Shown: positions 8,366 to 17,824, counted from the stretch's first letter. The stretch is 47,572 bases of DNA from Wenyingzhuangia aestuarii (GCF_011927765.1 NZ_JAATJG010000018.1:1-47572); one strand, 5' to 3'. The notes: generated by a model not told the origin, from the letters alone. Translations and numbers: made by a program.

Positions 8366-9406
8366 ATGAAAGAAAAAAGAGGAAAAATAAAAAAGAAGTT
8401 AGTTAAGAAATACCGATTGGTAGTCTTGACTGAAGATTCTTTTGAAGAGAAATTCTCTTTTAAATTAACACGTTTAAATGTTTTTGTATTTGGAGGTTTG
8501 TTTAGTCTGTTTTTAATAGTTATTACTTCTGGATTGATTATTTACACCCCTTTAAAAGAATATATTCCAGGTTTTGAATCTCCTCAATTAAAAAAAGATG
8601 CACTTTCTTTAAATTTTCAGTTAGATTCTATTGAGCAAAAAATGCACGCTTTGGAATTGTATACAGAATCTATGAAACCTATTTTGATAGGAGACAAAGC
8701 GATAGAGATGGATGCATTGCCTTATGTAACCAAAGAAGGAGAATCTGTGTATCAAACAGGAATAACCAATAACGATTCCATTCATAACAAATTGGCCAGA
8801 TTATATTCTCTATTAGAACAAAAAAATAAAACCATAGAGTCTTTAAAAGAAAGATATAAAGGTTTTGAAATAGATACTATTGATGCTTTTAGTAGTATTG
8901 TTGCTATTGCAGATGAAGAAGGTTTAACGGAGGAAGAAATACAATCGTTAGAAACTTCTAGATTAGATTCTGTTTTTAGAGAAAAAGTAGAAAGAGAAGA
9001 ACGCTTTAGTATTTTTGGATCCGAAGGAGCAAATACAACAAAAGTTTTTGTAGTACCAGCTATTGGTAATATTACTCAAGAATTTAATGCGGTGGAAAAA
9101 CATTTTGCAATAGATGTTGCTACTGCTAAAGAAGCCTCGGTAAAAGCAACTACAGATGGAGTTGTTGTTTTTGCAGAATGGTCTATAGAAACAGGATATG
9201 TAATTGTATTATTGCATACTGATAATTTTGTATCAGTTTACAAACACAACAGCAAAATAAATGTATCTCAAGGTGAGCTTGTAAAAGCTGGCCAAATTAT
9301 TGCAAACGTAGGTTCTACAGGAGAGTTAACTACCGGACCACACCTTCATTTTGAAATGTGGAAAGATGGATATCCAGTAGATCCAACTAATTTTATGAAG
9401 TTTTAA
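8366..9406 (+). CDS. M23 family (LytM-type) murein peptidase, membrane anchored
   Basis: A 346-residue protein with a basic cytoplasmic N-terminus, one membrane helix at about residues 38-60, a charged region likely to form coiled coil (about 80-220), and a C-terminal LytM domain. Zinc ligands are visible as H246/D250 in HFAID and HLH at 326-328 (GPHLHFE). Such proteins cleave peptidoglycan cross-links or act in divisome or elongasome control from the periplasmic face of the inner membrane. The GH3 gene starts 2 nt after the stop, so the two are co-transcribed, though a functional link is not known to me. Confidence 0.92.
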   Translation: MKEKRGKIKKKLVKKYRLVVLTEDSFEEKFSFKLTRLNVFVFGGLFSLFLIVITSGLIIYTPLKEYIPGFESPQLKKDALSLNFQLDSIEQKMHALELYTESMKPILIGDKAIEMDALPYVTKEGESVYQTGITNNDSIHNKLARLYSLLEQKNKTIESLKERYKGFEIDTIDAFSSIVAIADEEGLTEEEIQSLETSRLDSVFREKVEREERFSIFGSEGANTTKVFVVPAIGNITQEFNAVEKHFAIDVATAKEASVKATTDGVVVFAEWSIETGYVIVLLHTDNFVSVYKHNSKINVSQGELVKAGQIIANVGSTGELTTGPHLHFEMWKDGYPVDPTNFMKF

Positions 9407-9408
9407 GA

Positions 9409-10902
9409 ATGAGTATCAAATCAAAAATTGCATTGCCTTTTGCAAAGGTAATTCGTAAGCAAGTATACAAGTGGGCAAGCAACCCTGTTGAAACCCAAGA
9501 AAAAACGTTTCAGTATTTAATTAAAACGGCAAAAAATACGGCTTTTGGAAAAGATCATAATTTTGAGCAAATAAAAAATTACCAAGATTTTAAGAATAAT
9601 GTTCCTGTAAACGATTACGAAGGAATTCGTTCTTATGTAGATAGAATGGTAGAAGGAGAATCGGATGTTTTATGGACAGGAAGACCTCTCTATTATGCCA
9701 AAACATCAGGAACAACTTCTGGAGCAAAATACATTCCAATTACCAAAGAATCTATGCCTACGCATATCAAAGCAGCTAGAAATGCTTTGTTGTTTTACAT
9801 TGCAGAAACAGGAGATGCTAGTTTTGTAGATGGTAAAATGATTTTTTTACAAGGAAGCCCAATTCTTAAAGATTTAAAAGGAGTACAATTAGGACGTTTA
9901 AGCGGAATTGTAGCGCATTATGTACCTAAATATTTACAAAAAAACAGATTGCCAAGTTGGGAAACAAACTGTATTGAAGATTGGGAAACAAAAGTAGATG
10001 CTATTGTTGATGAAACCATAGATCAAGAAATGTCTGTAATTAGTGGAATTCCATCATGGGTACAAATGTATTTTGAGCGTTTGTACGATAAAACAGGAAA
10101 AACGGTTGCAGAGTTATTTCCAAAATTTAATTTCTTTATTTATGGAGGGGTTAATTTTGAACCTTATAAAAATAAGTTCGAGAGTTTAATAGGTAAAAAA
10201 ATAGATTATATAGAATTGTATCCTGCTTCAGAAGGATTTATAGCCTATCAAGATTCTCAAACAGAAAAGGGAATGTTGTTGCAGTTAAATAGTGGGATTT
10301 TTTATGAATTTATTCCTGCTGATCAATTCTTTGATGAAAATCCGCCAAGACTATCTATTGGAGAAGTAGCGTTAGGAGTTAACTATGTAATTATCTTAAA
10401 TACATCTGCTGGTTTGTGGGGGTACAATATTGGAGATACTGTGGAATTTACCTCATTAGCTCCTTATAGAATTAAAGTTACGGGTAGAATTAAGCATTTT
10501 ATTTCTGCTTTTGGAGAACACGTAATTGGAAAAGAAGTAGAAAAAGCATTGAATGATGCCATTGTAGGAACAAATATTACTGTGAGTGAATTTACGGTTG
10601 CACCACAAGTAGCTCCGGAAAGTGGATTGCCTTATCACGAATGGTTTATTGAGTTTGAAAACGAACCAGAAGATTTGGAAGCATTAGCAGCTAAGATGGA
10701 TAAATCTATGCAAGAACAAAATATTTATTATTTTGATTTAATTACAGGAAGTGTTTTAAAACCTTTGGTAATTACAAAGGTTAAAAAAGGAGGATTTCAC
10801 GAATACATGAAGTCGATAGGGAAGTTTGGAGGTCAAAATAAGATTCCACAATTGTCTGATAACCGAAAAATTGCAGATGTTTTACAGAACTTTAAAGCCT
10901 AA
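9409..10902 (+). CDS. GH3 auxin-responsive-promoter family protein (acyl-acid amidosynthetase-like)
   Basis: A 497-residue bacterial member of the GH3 family. Plant GH3 proteins adenylate carboxylic acids such as indole acetate and couple them to amino acids. The ATP-binding loop YYAKTSGTTSGAKYIPIT is around residues 101-118, a second adenylate contact is in LYPASEGF near residue 275, and GRIKHFISAFGEH carries the hinge. The Bacteroidota homologues have no established substrate. It follows the M23 gene by 2 nt. The next gene's signal-peptide start codon lies just after its stop, although an open frame overlaps its 3' end. Confidence 0.9.
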   Translation: MSIKSKIALPFAKVIRKQVYKWASNPVETQEKTFQYLIKTAKNTAFGKDHNFEQIKNYQDFKNNVPVNDYEGIRSYVDRMVEGESDVLWTGRPLYYAKTSGTTSGAKYIPITKESMPTHIKAARNALLFYIAETGDASFVDGKMIFLQGSPILKDLKGVQLGRLSGIVAHYVPKYLQKNRLPSWETNCIEDWETKVDAIVDETIDQEMSVISGIPSWVQMYFERLYDKTGKTVAELFPKFNFFIYGGVNFEPYKNKFESLIGKKIDYIELYPASEGFIAYQDSQTEKGMLLQLNSGIFYEFIPADQFFDENPPRLSIGEVALGVNYVIILNTSAGLWGYNIGDTVEFTSLAPYRIKVTGRIKHFISAFGEHVIGKEVEKALNDAIVGTNITVSEFTVAPQVAPESGLPYHEWFIEFENEPEDLEALAAKMDKSMQEQNIYYFDLITGSVLKPLVITKVKKGGFHEYMKSIGKFGGQNKIPQLSDNRKIADVLQNFKA

Positions 10903-10918
10903 CACTAGAAGTTTTTTT

Positions 10919-12400
10919 GTGAAACAAATCCAAATTTATAAATCTGAAAAAAGTATTATAAACTGTTATACGTTTGTGTTTAAGATAGTTTCTTTGCTCT
11001 TTTTTTTAGGTGTAAATTCTGTATTTGCTCAAAATAATTCAGGTTTTAATATTATCCAAGCAAACAGTAGGGCTAAAGCAATTACAGGTTTTGTAAGGTG
11101 CGCTACAGTAGAGTACGAAAAAAAACAATCAGAAAAATATTCAAACAAACCTTCGGAAAAAGAATTTGAATCTTGGATGTCTGCTAAAGTTGCTCAAGTA
11201 AAAAAGAGCAAGGCAAATGGCAGATTAGCTGCAGAGGTCTATAACATTCCTGTGGTCATTCATATTATCCATAATGGAGATGATGTTAATAGTGTGGGGA
11301 ATATTGTAGGAGAAAATATTTCAGATGTTCAGGCAAAATCACAAATAGAGGTTTTAAATCAGGATTATAGAAGAATGTTAGGAACTCCAGGGGGAATCAA
11401 TTCAACAGGAGCTGCTGTAGATGTTGGAATTAATTTTTATTTAGCCAAACAAGATGTGGATGGGTTGGAAACAACAGGTGTTATAAGGCATCAAATAACC
11501 CCTTATACAAATAAAGTTCGCAATGGTTCTGGAGGTGATGATTGGGAAACCTATGAAGATGTACAGCAAGTAAAAGCTGTTACACAATGGGATTCTACTC
11601 AATATTTAAATTTATGGGTACTTAGACTTGGAGGAAAAGAAACAGACGAAGATGGTTTAAATGGTGTTTTGGGTTATGCTCAATTTCCTAGTAATTCTGG
11701 TTTACAAGGTATAGAACTTAATGGAGGAGCTGCTAGCACAGACGGTGTAGTTATTTCTTACGATGCTTTTGGAACTATAAATAAGAACGATGGATCTTTT
11801 AGTTTAAATGATGTATACAATCAAGGAAGAACTGCTACTCACGAAGTAGGGCATTGGTTAGGATTAAGACATATTTGGGGAGATACAGATACTTGTGAAA
11901 ATGGAGACTATTGTTTAGATACTCCAAATGCCACAGAAGAACATTACGATTGTAACACGTATGATACTTGTTTTAATGATGGTTTAGGAGAGGATATGGT
12001 GCAGAACTATATGGATTATACCAACGATAGTTGTATGGATACTTTTACACAAGATCAAAAAAATAGAATGATTGCCGTGTTAAAAAACTCTCCTAGAAGA
12101 GTAGAGTTACTATCATCTATAAGAGCAAATAGTCCCTTGTATAGTAATAAAGATTTAAAAGATTTTGTAGTAGATGCAAATCCTGTTATCAATAAAACCT
12201 CAATAATAGGTTTTGCAGAAGGAATTGTTAAAATGACTTTGTTTAATAGTCAGGGTAAACTGATGTTTCTTAAAGAAAGCACAGATGATGATACTATTTT
12301 TACACAAGAATTAGATTTTAGTAGTTTAGCTTCAGGTGTTTATATTTTGTTGATAGAAAACGAAGGTAGAAAGATTGTGAAAAGAATTATTAAGCAATAA
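10919..12400 (+). CDS. Secreted M43 (pappalysin-type) zinc metalloprotease with T9SS sorting domain
   Basis: A secreted metalloprotease. The zinc motif HEVGHWLGLRH (H308, E309, H312, H318 from the chosen start) followed by IWGD is diagnostic of family M43. The downstream cysteine-rich segment and the YMDYTNDSC Met-turn also fit. A signal peptide ends at SVFAQ. The last roughly 75 residues, from DANPVINKT to GRKIVKRIIKQ with SSLASGVYILLI, are a type A T9SS C-terminal domain. I chose the GTG at 10919 because the only upstream ATGs lie inside the GH3 gene and would bury the signal peptide. The length from GTG is 493 residues. Export is probably via the same T9SS as the plug protein at 39915-41147. 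Confidence 0.9.
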   Translation: MKQIQIYKSEKSIINCYTFVFKIVSLLFFLGVNSVFAQNNSGFNIIQANSRAKAITGFVRCATVEYEKKQSEKYSNKPSEKEFESWMSAKVAQVKKSKANGRLAAEVYNIPVVIHIIHNGDDVNSVGNIVGENISDVQAKSQIEVLNQDYRRMLGTPGGINSTGAAVDVGINFYLAKQDVDGLETTGVIRHQITPYTNKVRNGSGGDDWETYEDVQQVKAVTQWDSTQYLNLWVLRLGGKETDEDGLNGVLGYAQFPSNSGLQGIELNGGAASTDGVVISYDAFGTINKNDGSFSLNDVYNQGRTATHEVGHWLGLRHIWGDTDTCENGDYCLDTPNATEEHYDCNTYDTCFNDGLGEDMVQNYMDYTNDSCMDTFTQDQKNRMIAVLKNSPRRVELLSSIRANSPLYSNKDLKDFVVDANPVINKTSIIGFAEGIVKMTLFNSQGKLMFLKESTDDDTIFTQELDFSSLASGVYILLIENEGRKIVKRIIKQ

Positions 12401-12403
12401 ATT

Positions 12404-12433
12404 ATTGACTTAACTTTACTGTTAAAAGTCAAT
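12404..12433 (+). terminator. Hairpin after the M43 protease gene
   Basis: ATTGACTT (12404-12411) pairs perfectly with AAGTCAAT (12426-12433), with possible extension through AAC/GTT. No T-run follows, so it may be a weak or factor-dependent terminator, or an mRNA-stabilising hairpin ahead of rsmI. Confidence 0.45.
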
Positions 12434-12451
12434 GTAATAATATTAAGAAAG

Positions 12452-13117
12452 ATGAAATTATACTTAGTCCCAACACCTATTGGAAATTTAGAAGATATGA
12501 CTTTTAGAGCTATTAAAGTTTTAAAAGAAGTGGACTTAGTATTGGCAGAAGATACGCGTACCAGTGGTAAATTAATGAAGCATTTTGAGATTACAACTCA
12601 CATGCAAAGCCACCATATGCACAACGAACATAAAACTGTAGAAAGTTTAATTCAAAAAATAAAAGGAGGAACTACAGTTGCTTTAATTTCTGATGCAGGA
12701 ACTCCTGCTATTTCCGATCCAGGATTTTTATTAACACGTGCTTGTGTTCAAAATAATATAGAGGTAGATTGTTTGCCGGGAGCTACAGCTTTTGTGCCTG
12801 CATTGGTAAATAGTGGTTTGCCTAACGAAAAATTTGTTTTTGAAGGTTTTTTGCCTGCAAAAAAAGGTCGTCAAACTAGGTTGTTACGATTGGCAGAAGA
12901 AGATAGAACCATTATTTTGTATGAATCTCCTCATAAACTAGTAAAAACATTAGGCCATTTGGCGGAGTATTTAGGAGCAGATAGACAGGCCTCGGTATCC
13001 AGAGAATTAACTAAAATGTTTGAAGAAACTCGTAGAGGAACTGTTACGGAATTGGCAGAACATTATACAAACAAACCTCCAAAAGGTGAAATTGTATTAA
13101 TTGTAGCAGGTAAATAA
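12452..13117 (+). CDS. rsmI: 16S rRNA (cytidine(1402)-2'-O)-methyltransferase
   Basis: A 221-residue SAM-dependent methyltransferase that 2'-O-methylates C1402 in the ribosomal decoding centre. Family blocks are LVPTPIGNLEDMTFRAI, LAEDTRTSGKL, LISDAGTPAISDPG and CLPGATAFVPAL, the tetrapyrrole-methylase-like fold of RsmI. It is shorter than E. coli RsmI (about 286 residues) because the C-terminal extension is missing, which is usual in Bacteroidota. The Dabb-family gene begins 12 nt downstream. Confidence 0.95.
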   Translation: MKLYLVPTPIGNLEDMTFRAIKVLKEVDLVLAEDTRTSGKLMKHFEITTHMQSHHMHNEHKTVESLIQKIKGGTTVALISDAGTPAISDPGFLLTRACVQNNIEVDCLPGATAFVPALVNSGLPNEKFVFEGFLPAKKGRQTRLLRLAEEDRTIILYESPHKLVKTLGHLAEYLGADRQASVSRELTKMFEETRRGTVTELAEHYTNKPPKGEIVLIVAGK

Positions 13118-13129
13118 ATAGCTGAAAGT

Positions 13130-13447
13130 ATGGAAGATAAAAGATTTTATCATAGTGTGTATTTTTGGTTAAAAGAACCAGAAAACAAACAAGACTGTAA
13201 AACGTTTGAAGTTGCTTTGCAAAAGTTCTTAGATGCTTCGGTATACATCAAAACATCGTGTATTACCAAACCTGCACATACAGACAGAGAAGTGGTAGAT
13301 AATAGTTATACTTACTGTTTGTTGGTGAGTTTTGAGAGTGAAGAAAAGCATGAACTGTATCAAAAAGAACCTGCACATGCTTTGTTTTTAGAAGAAGCTT
13401 CTAACCTGTGGAACAAGGTTCAGATTTATGATGCAATTGCTTTATAG
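13130..13447 (+). CDS. Dabb family (stress-responsive alpha/beta barrel) protein
   Basis: A 105-residue dimeric alpha/beta barrel domain protein. The opening FYHSVYFWLKEP, the central YTYCLLVSFESEEKHELYQKEPAH and the terminal WNKVQIYDAI match the Dabb pattern (beta strand with His, then a YxxHPxH-like segment). These proteins bind or transform small aromatic compounds in some organisms; in others the role is unknown. It follows rsmI by 12 nt and ends 3 nt from the convergent zinc-ribbon gene. Only the family assignment is supported. Confidence 0.8.
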   Translation: MEDKRFYHSVYFWLKEPENKQDCKTFEVALQKFLDASVYIKTSCITKPAHTDREVVDNSYTYCLLVSFESEEKHELYQKEPAHALFLEEASNLWNKVQIYDAIAL

Positions 13448-13450
13448 GTG

Positions 13451-14272
13451 TTAATAGATCTCTAAGGAACCAATCATTCTATCTGTTAGTAGTTCGTAGT
13501 CTTTATTGTTGTTTGCCCAAAAAGTAATCATATAAATAAGCGTTAAATCGTTTTTAATACAGGCAACACTCTTAAAATGTACTTCATTTCCATCGCTCAT
13601 AAAGGTTCCTTTTTTTAAAACAGCAGGATAATTATTTATTTGAATGGTTTCGTCATTGTAAAATAAATCAGAACCGTTTAATGCTTGGTAAGTTTGTAGA
13701 ATAGCTCCATCACCAGCTCCTTTTGCATTTAATTTACCTATAGCCTTGTCGTAAACACTAGTCATAACAACTGCTCCAAATCCAGCAAAGTTGTTGTAAA
13801 CATAGTAGTCCATTTCTTTAATAAGTTTTTTTACTTCTGCCGGAATAGGAATTTCATCTTCTTGTTTTTCTAACCAATAAGGAGATTCAATAGCTACTTT
13901 ATTTCCCATAAAAAATTGTTTTCCCCATTCTTTGTCTAAAAGTTCGGAAACAGGAAAAGCATATTCGTAGAAAAAACTAAACACATTGGCACTGTAATTT
14001 TTTCCAAAATAAGCTCCAACCCCTATAGAAACAACAATAAAGCAAATTTGCAATACTTTTTTAAAAGTAAGTTTGTTGTTGCTTTTTTTAGTGGCAGTTT
14101 TATGAACACCTACCTCATTGGTAAAATCTTCAAAACTTTTGGTTGGGTGCTTTTTTTGCCATGTTTTGTAGTTGTTGCTAAGTTTTTTTCCACAAGCATC
14201 ACAGAAAATTTGATATTCAGAATTTAACAAGTTGTCGTGTTTACAACTATCGCACTTTAAATATTTCATCAT
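13451..14272 (-). CDS. Zinc-ribbon membrane protein, function unknown
   Basis: A 273-residue protein with an N-terminal zinc ribbon (C7, C10, C24, C27), a basic linker, one membrane helix at about residues 73-90, and a large C-terminal domain of about 180 residues. By the positive-inside rule the ribbon should be cytoplasmic and the C-terminal domain periplasmic. The C-terminal part has no motif I recognise. TTG-N21-TACCTTTA upstream, at 14320-14289 on the minus strand, resembles a promoter with one mismatch. It is convergent with the Dabb gene with no room for a separate terminator. Confidence 0.75.
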   Translation of the reverse strand: MMKYLKCDSCKHDNLLNSEYQIFCDACGKKLSNNYKTWQKKHPTKSFEDFTNEVGVHKTATKKSNNKLTFKKVLQICFIVVSIGVGAYFGKNYSANVFSFFYEYAFPVSELLDKEWGKQFFMGNKVAIESPYWLEKQEDEIPIPAEVKKLIKEMDYYVYNNFAGFGAVVMTSVYDKAIGKLNAKGAGDGAILQTYQALNGSDLFYNDETIQINNYPAVLKKGTFMSDGNEVHFKSVACIKNDLTLIYMITFWANNNKDYELLTDRMIGSLEIY

Positions 14273-14421
14273 TTAGGTTTGGGTATGATAAAGGTACATA
14301 TAGAATACACTTGTGAACAAATAGTAAACTATATAATTTTGAATTTTAAACAAGGATGTAGTCTTTCTTGGGCATCGTAATAATTTAGAGCCAGTCTAAT
14401 AGGTTATAGTCCCTTTTTTTG

Positions 14422-14429
14422 TAAATTTG
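14422..14429 (+). promoter_or_regulatory. Probable -7 box of the leuCD promoter
   Basis: TAAATTTG is an exact TAnnTTTG match. It would start RNA near 14434, giving a leader of about 57 nt that includes the inverted repeat AATTCATTGAATT just after the start point. No TTG occurs at the -33 distance. Confidence 0.55.
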
Positions 14430-14490
14430 CCGACCTGTAATTCATTGAATTGCAACCATAATAGAAAACAATAAATAAGTCGAAAACAAT

Positions 14491-15897
14491 ATGGCAACAA
14501 CATTATTTGACAAAGTTTGGGATTCACATGTAGTACGTCACGTACAAGACGGACCAGATGTGTTCTTTATCGATCGTCATTTTATCCATGAAGTTACGAG
14601 TCCAGTAGCCTTTTTAGGATTAGAAAGTAGAGGAAACAGTGTATTGTATCCAAACCGTACGTTCGCTACGGCAGATCACAACACACCAACTATGAACCAA
14701 CATTTACCTGTAGCAGATGCTTTATCTGCAAATCAGTTAAATGCTTTGGAAAGAAATGCTAAAAAGCATGGAATTTCTCACTGGGGGTTAGGAGATGTTA
14801 ACAATGGTATTGTACACGTAGTAGGACCAGAAAATGGAATTACATTACCTGGAGCAACTATTGTATGTGGAGATTCTCATACATCTACACATGGTGCTTT
14901 TGGAGCTATTGCTTTTGGTATTGGTACTTCTGAAGTAGAAATGGTATTATCTACTCAATGTATTATGCAGTCTAAGCCTAAAGCTATGCGTATTAACGTA
15001 AATGGTAAATTAGGATTAGGAGTAACTCCTAAGGATGTTGCTTTATACATTATTTCTAAGCAAACTACTTCTGGAGCTACAGGTTACTTTGTAGAATATG
15101 CAGGAGATGTTTTTGAAGATATGACTATGGAAGGTCGTATGACTGTGTGTAACTTATCTATTGAGATGGGTGCTCGTGGTGGTATGATTGCTCCAGATCA
15201 AAAAACATATGATTACATAGCTGGTCGTGCTCAAACTCCAAAAGGAGCTGATTGGGACAAAGCAATGAAATATTGGGAAACTTTATCTACGGATGAAGGA
15301 GCTGAATTTGATGCAGAATTTAACTACGATGCAGCAGATATTGAACCAATGATTACTTACGGAACAAACCCAGGAATGGGAATGGGAGTAACAAAAGATA
15401 TTCCTACTGCAGAATCTGTAGAAGGTGGTGTAGATACTTACAGAAAATCTTTAGGTTATATGGATTTCCACGAAGGAGATACTATGATTGGTAAAAAGAT
15501 TGATTTTGTATTCTTAGGATCTTGTACAAACGGACGTATAGAAGACTTTAGAGGATTCTGTTCTATTGTAAAAGGACGTAAAAAAGCAGATCACGTAACA
15601 GCATGGTTGGTACCAGGATCTCACAAAGTAGTAGATCAAATTAAGGCAGAAGGATTAGATAAGATTATTGAAGAGGCTGGATTTGTATTAAGAGAGCCAG
15701 GATGTTCTGCTTGTTTAGCAATGAACGATGATAAAATTCCTGCAGGAAAATTATCAGTTTCTACTTCTAACCGTAACTTTGAAGGTCGTCAAGGACCAGG
15801 ATCTAGAACTTTATTAGCTTCTCCTTTAGTAGCTGCGGCTTCTGCAGTAGAAGGTGTAGTAACAGACCCAAGAACAATTTTAAACGCTAACGCTTAA
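14491..15897 (+). CDS. leuC: 3-isopropylmalate dehydratase large subunit
   Basis: A 468-residue aconitase-family subunit that, with LeuD, isomerises 2- to 3-isopropylmalate in leucine synthesis. The 4Fe-4S ligands are C345 (in LGSCTNGR), C405 and C408 (in [11 protein letters not shown]). The N-terminal [22 protein letters not shown] and GIGTSEVE blocks are standard. The length is normal. It is 12 nt upstream of leuD. The operon lacks the ilv genes often found with it in related bacteria. Confidence 0.97.
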   Translation: MATTLFDKVWDSHVVRHVQDGPDVFFIDRHFIHEVTSPVAFLGLESRGNSVLYPNRTFATADHNTPTMNQHLPVADALSANQLNALERNAKKHGISHWGLGDVNNGIVHVVGPENGITLPGATIVCGDSHTSTHGAFGAIAFGIGTSEVEMVLSTQCIMQSKPKAMRINVNGKLGLGVTPKDVALYIISKQTTSGATGYFVEYAGDVFEDMTMEGRMTVCNLSIEMGARGGMIAPDQKTYDYIAGRAQTPKGADWDKAMKYWETLSTDEGAEFDAEFNYDAADIEPMITYGTNPGMGMGVTKDIPTAESVEGGVDTYRKSLGYMDFHEGDTMIGKKIDFVFLGSCTNGRIEDFRGFCSIVKGRKKADHVTAWLVPGSHKVVDQIKAEGLDKIIEEAGFVLREPGCSACLAMNDDKIPAGKLSVSTSNRNFEGRQGPGSRTLLASPLVAAASAVEGVVTDPRTILNANA

Positions 15898-15909
15898 ATA
15901 TAGAATACA

Positions 15910-16509
15910 ATGGCTTACGATAAATTTGAAGTATTAACAAGTACAGCTTATCCATTACCTATTGAGAATGTGGATACAGATCAAATCATTCCTGCTCGTT
16001 TCTTAAAAGCAACTGAGCGTGTAGATTTTGATATTAACTTTTTCCGTGACTGGAGATACAATGCAGATGGAACTCCTAAAGCGGATTTTCCATTAAATCA
16101 AGAAAAATATGCAGGATCTAAAATTTTAGTAGGAGGTAGAAACTTTGGTTCTGGTTCTTCTAGAGAGCACGCAGCTTGGTCTGTGTACGATTTTGGATTA
16201 CGTTGTGTAATTTCTTCTGCATTTGCAGATATTTTTAAGAACAACTGTTTAAATGTTGGAGTATTGCCTGTGCAAGTTTCAGCACCGTTTGCAGATAAAT
16301 TGTTTAACGCAATTGAAGCAGATCCTAAAACAGAAATCAAAGTAGATTTACCAAACCAAACAGTTACTTTAGTAGCTACAGGTGAGTCTGAATCTTTTGA
16401 TATTAATCTTTATAAAAAAGATAACATGTTAAATGGATTTGATGATATTGATTACTTAAAAAACATTGAAGGAGAAATTACTGAATTTGCAGCTAATAGA
16501 CCTTTCTAA
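15910..16509 (+). CDS. leuD: 3-isopropylmalate dehydratase small subunit
   Basis: A 199-residue swivelling-domain subunit that completes the LeuCD hydro-lyase. The signature GGRNFGSGSSREHAAW lies around residues 75-90, and NVDTDQIIPARFLK near residue 20 is also diagnostic. The length matches the bacterial LeuD family. It is the end of the leuCD transcript, followed by a short palindromic repeat and a bidirectional terminator. Confidence 0.97.
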   Translation: MAYDKFEVLTSTAYPLPIENVDTDQIIPARFLKATERVDFDINFFRDWRYNADGTPKADFPLNQEKYAGSKILVGGRNFGSGSSREHAAWSVYDFGLRCVISSAFADIFKNNCLNVGVLPVQVSAPFADKLFNAIEADPKTEIKVDLPNQTVTLVATGESESFDINLYKKDNMLNGFDDIDYLKNIEGEITEFAANRPF

Positions 16510-16516
16510 AACAAAG

Positions 16517-16540
16517 ATATTCGAGCGTAGTCGAGAATAT
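16517..16540. repeat. Short palindromic intergenic repeat (TCGAGCG-AGTCGA type)
   Basis: ATATTC and GAATAT arms bracket a core containing TCGAGCGTAGTCGA. The core resembles a short sequence I remember recurring between genes in Flavobacteriaceae genomes. I cannot confirm here that it is multicopy in this genome, and only this copy is visible in the window. Confidence 0.5.
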
Positions 16541-16560
16541 TCTTATCAATAAATAAAAAA

Positions 16561-16591
16561 GCGTTTCACTTAATTGTGAAACGCTTTTTTT
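16561..16591. terminator. Bidirectional terminator between leuD and the lipoprotein gene
   Basis: A 9-bp perfect stem, GCGTTTCAC with GTGAAACGC, encloses loop TTAATT. It has an A-run before and a seven-T run after, so it can serve leuD on the plus strand and the lipoprotein gene on the minus strand. A near-identical copy lies at 17794-17824. Confidence 0.85.
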
Positions 16592-16609
16592 ATAGAAATT
16601 AGTTATCTC

Positions 16610-17479
16610 TTAGTCAATCAAAATTGAGCTAACTTCTTTGTCTGTATATATATATGGATCATCAGATTCAAAATAAAAATAGGCAAATTGATTACCTGAA
16701 ATCGCACTGTTTAAATCATTGTATTTATAGGTGATATTAGAACCTTCAGAAGTAATTACATTAGGTTCACCATATTTATTAACTACATCTTGCATTAATA
16801 TACCTCCAGTGTTAGTAAAACTACCTAGTCCATCAATATCATAAGAAAATGGGACTCCGTTTTTACTGGTTTCATTTTCAATTGTAGCTGTCCAATCCTT
16901 AGCCATTAAACGTACACTAATAACGGTGTTGTTTGAATTAAGAGAGGTGAAATAAAAACCTTTTGAGAAATAGTACCAATAATTATAGGTAGTGGACGTT
17001 GTTACTCCCGTGTTTTGATTTGTTGTTGTATTGGTAAAACTGCTTTTTCCTTCTGGTTCTCCGTGAATTAAAAATATTTTGTAGATGTTGTCTTCATCTA
17101 TTTCAACTCCTTCTGTTGTTTTATAGTTTGTTCCATGTTCTAAAAAGTTTACAAAAACTTGGTCTTTTTGGGTTGTGTTATCTTGATTAGAAGTAATTTC
17201 TATAATCCCAGAACTTGCTTGGCTTGATGAGAATTGGTAAGCATTATCTGAAGATTGAGTTATTGTAATATTTGGTTCATCTGTAGTTACAGTAATACTT
17301 TCATAGCTATTGGTTTTAAAAGTTAGTGATATTTCACCATCAATAAATGAATTTTGTTTGTTAATGGAGATGTCGTAAATAATTTTATTAGCATTTGAAG
17401 AAATATCATTGTCTTTAGAACAGGATATTAATAAGGTGATGATTAAAGAGATTTTAAATAAGTTTTTTAGTTTTTTCAT
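16610..17479 (-). CDS. Putative lipoprotein, function unknown
   Basis: A 289-residue lipoprotein. The signal peptide ends in LLISC with the lipidated cysteine at C20, followed by SKDND. The mature part begins with a beta-rich segment (about 30-115) resembling an Ig-like or cadherin-type surface domain, then a second region rich in Thr, Asn, Tyr and Gly. No catalytic motif is seen. The gene sits on the minus strand between leuCD and leuAB, where related genomes often have none. It is bracketed by duplicated terminator sequences, which suggests insertion or rearrangement. Its composition is more Asn/Ser/Thr rich than its neighbours. Confidence 0.75.
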   Translation of the reverse strand: MKKLKNLFKISLIITLLISCSKDNDISSNANKIIYDISINKQNSFIDGEISLTFKTNSYESITVTTDEPNITITQSSDNAYQFSSSQASSGIIEITSNQDNTTQKDQVFVNFLEHGTNYKTTEGVEIDEDNIYKIFLIHGEPEGKSSFTNTTTNQNTGVTTSTTYNYWYYFSKGFYFTSLNSNNTVISVRLMAKDWTATIENETSKNGVPFSYDIDGLGSFTNTGGILMQDVVNKYGEPNVITSEGSNITYKYNDLNSAISGNQFAYFYFESDDPYIYTDKEVSSILID

Positions 17480-17793
17480 AATAGGATTTAATTTTTTTTA
17501 AGAATACTATAAAGCTATAAAGATTGTAAGGTGTTGATGTTCTCTTATCGCTTAATGATTTTCTTTTATCAATCATAAAAAGATATCTTATTTTGTCATT
17601 TTATTGATTTTCAGATGATGAGATATATGTTGTTGAGAAGTGTTTTGTTGAGGTATAAATTTTTAGAATACTTTTTTTTAATAGTATCTGATTAAACAGG
17701 TAGTTTTATGATGGATAAAAAAAGCTTTTATGGAGTTGATTTTGGGTTTATGTTTAGGGAATTGAGAAAGAGACTTTGTTAGATATTTTAAAA

Positions 17794-17824
17794 GTGTTTT
17801 ACTTAATTGTGAAACGCTTTTTTT
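17794..17824 (+). terminator. Second copy of the leu terminator hairpin, upstream of leuA
   Basis: GTGTTTTAC, loop TTAATT, GTGAAACGC and seven Ts. Compared with the copy at 16561-16591, the left arm carries two C-to-T changes, both of which become G-U wobble pairs in RNA. The hairpin therefore survives. The last T of the run is the first base of the leuA -7 box. Confidence 0.65.

Noticed and set aside
17708-17782. 24-codon open frame between the lipoprotein gene and leuA (MMDKKSFYG...)
   Set aside because: No ribosome binding site of note, no promoter box at a sensible distance and no recognisable similarity; most likely chance or a decayed fragment.
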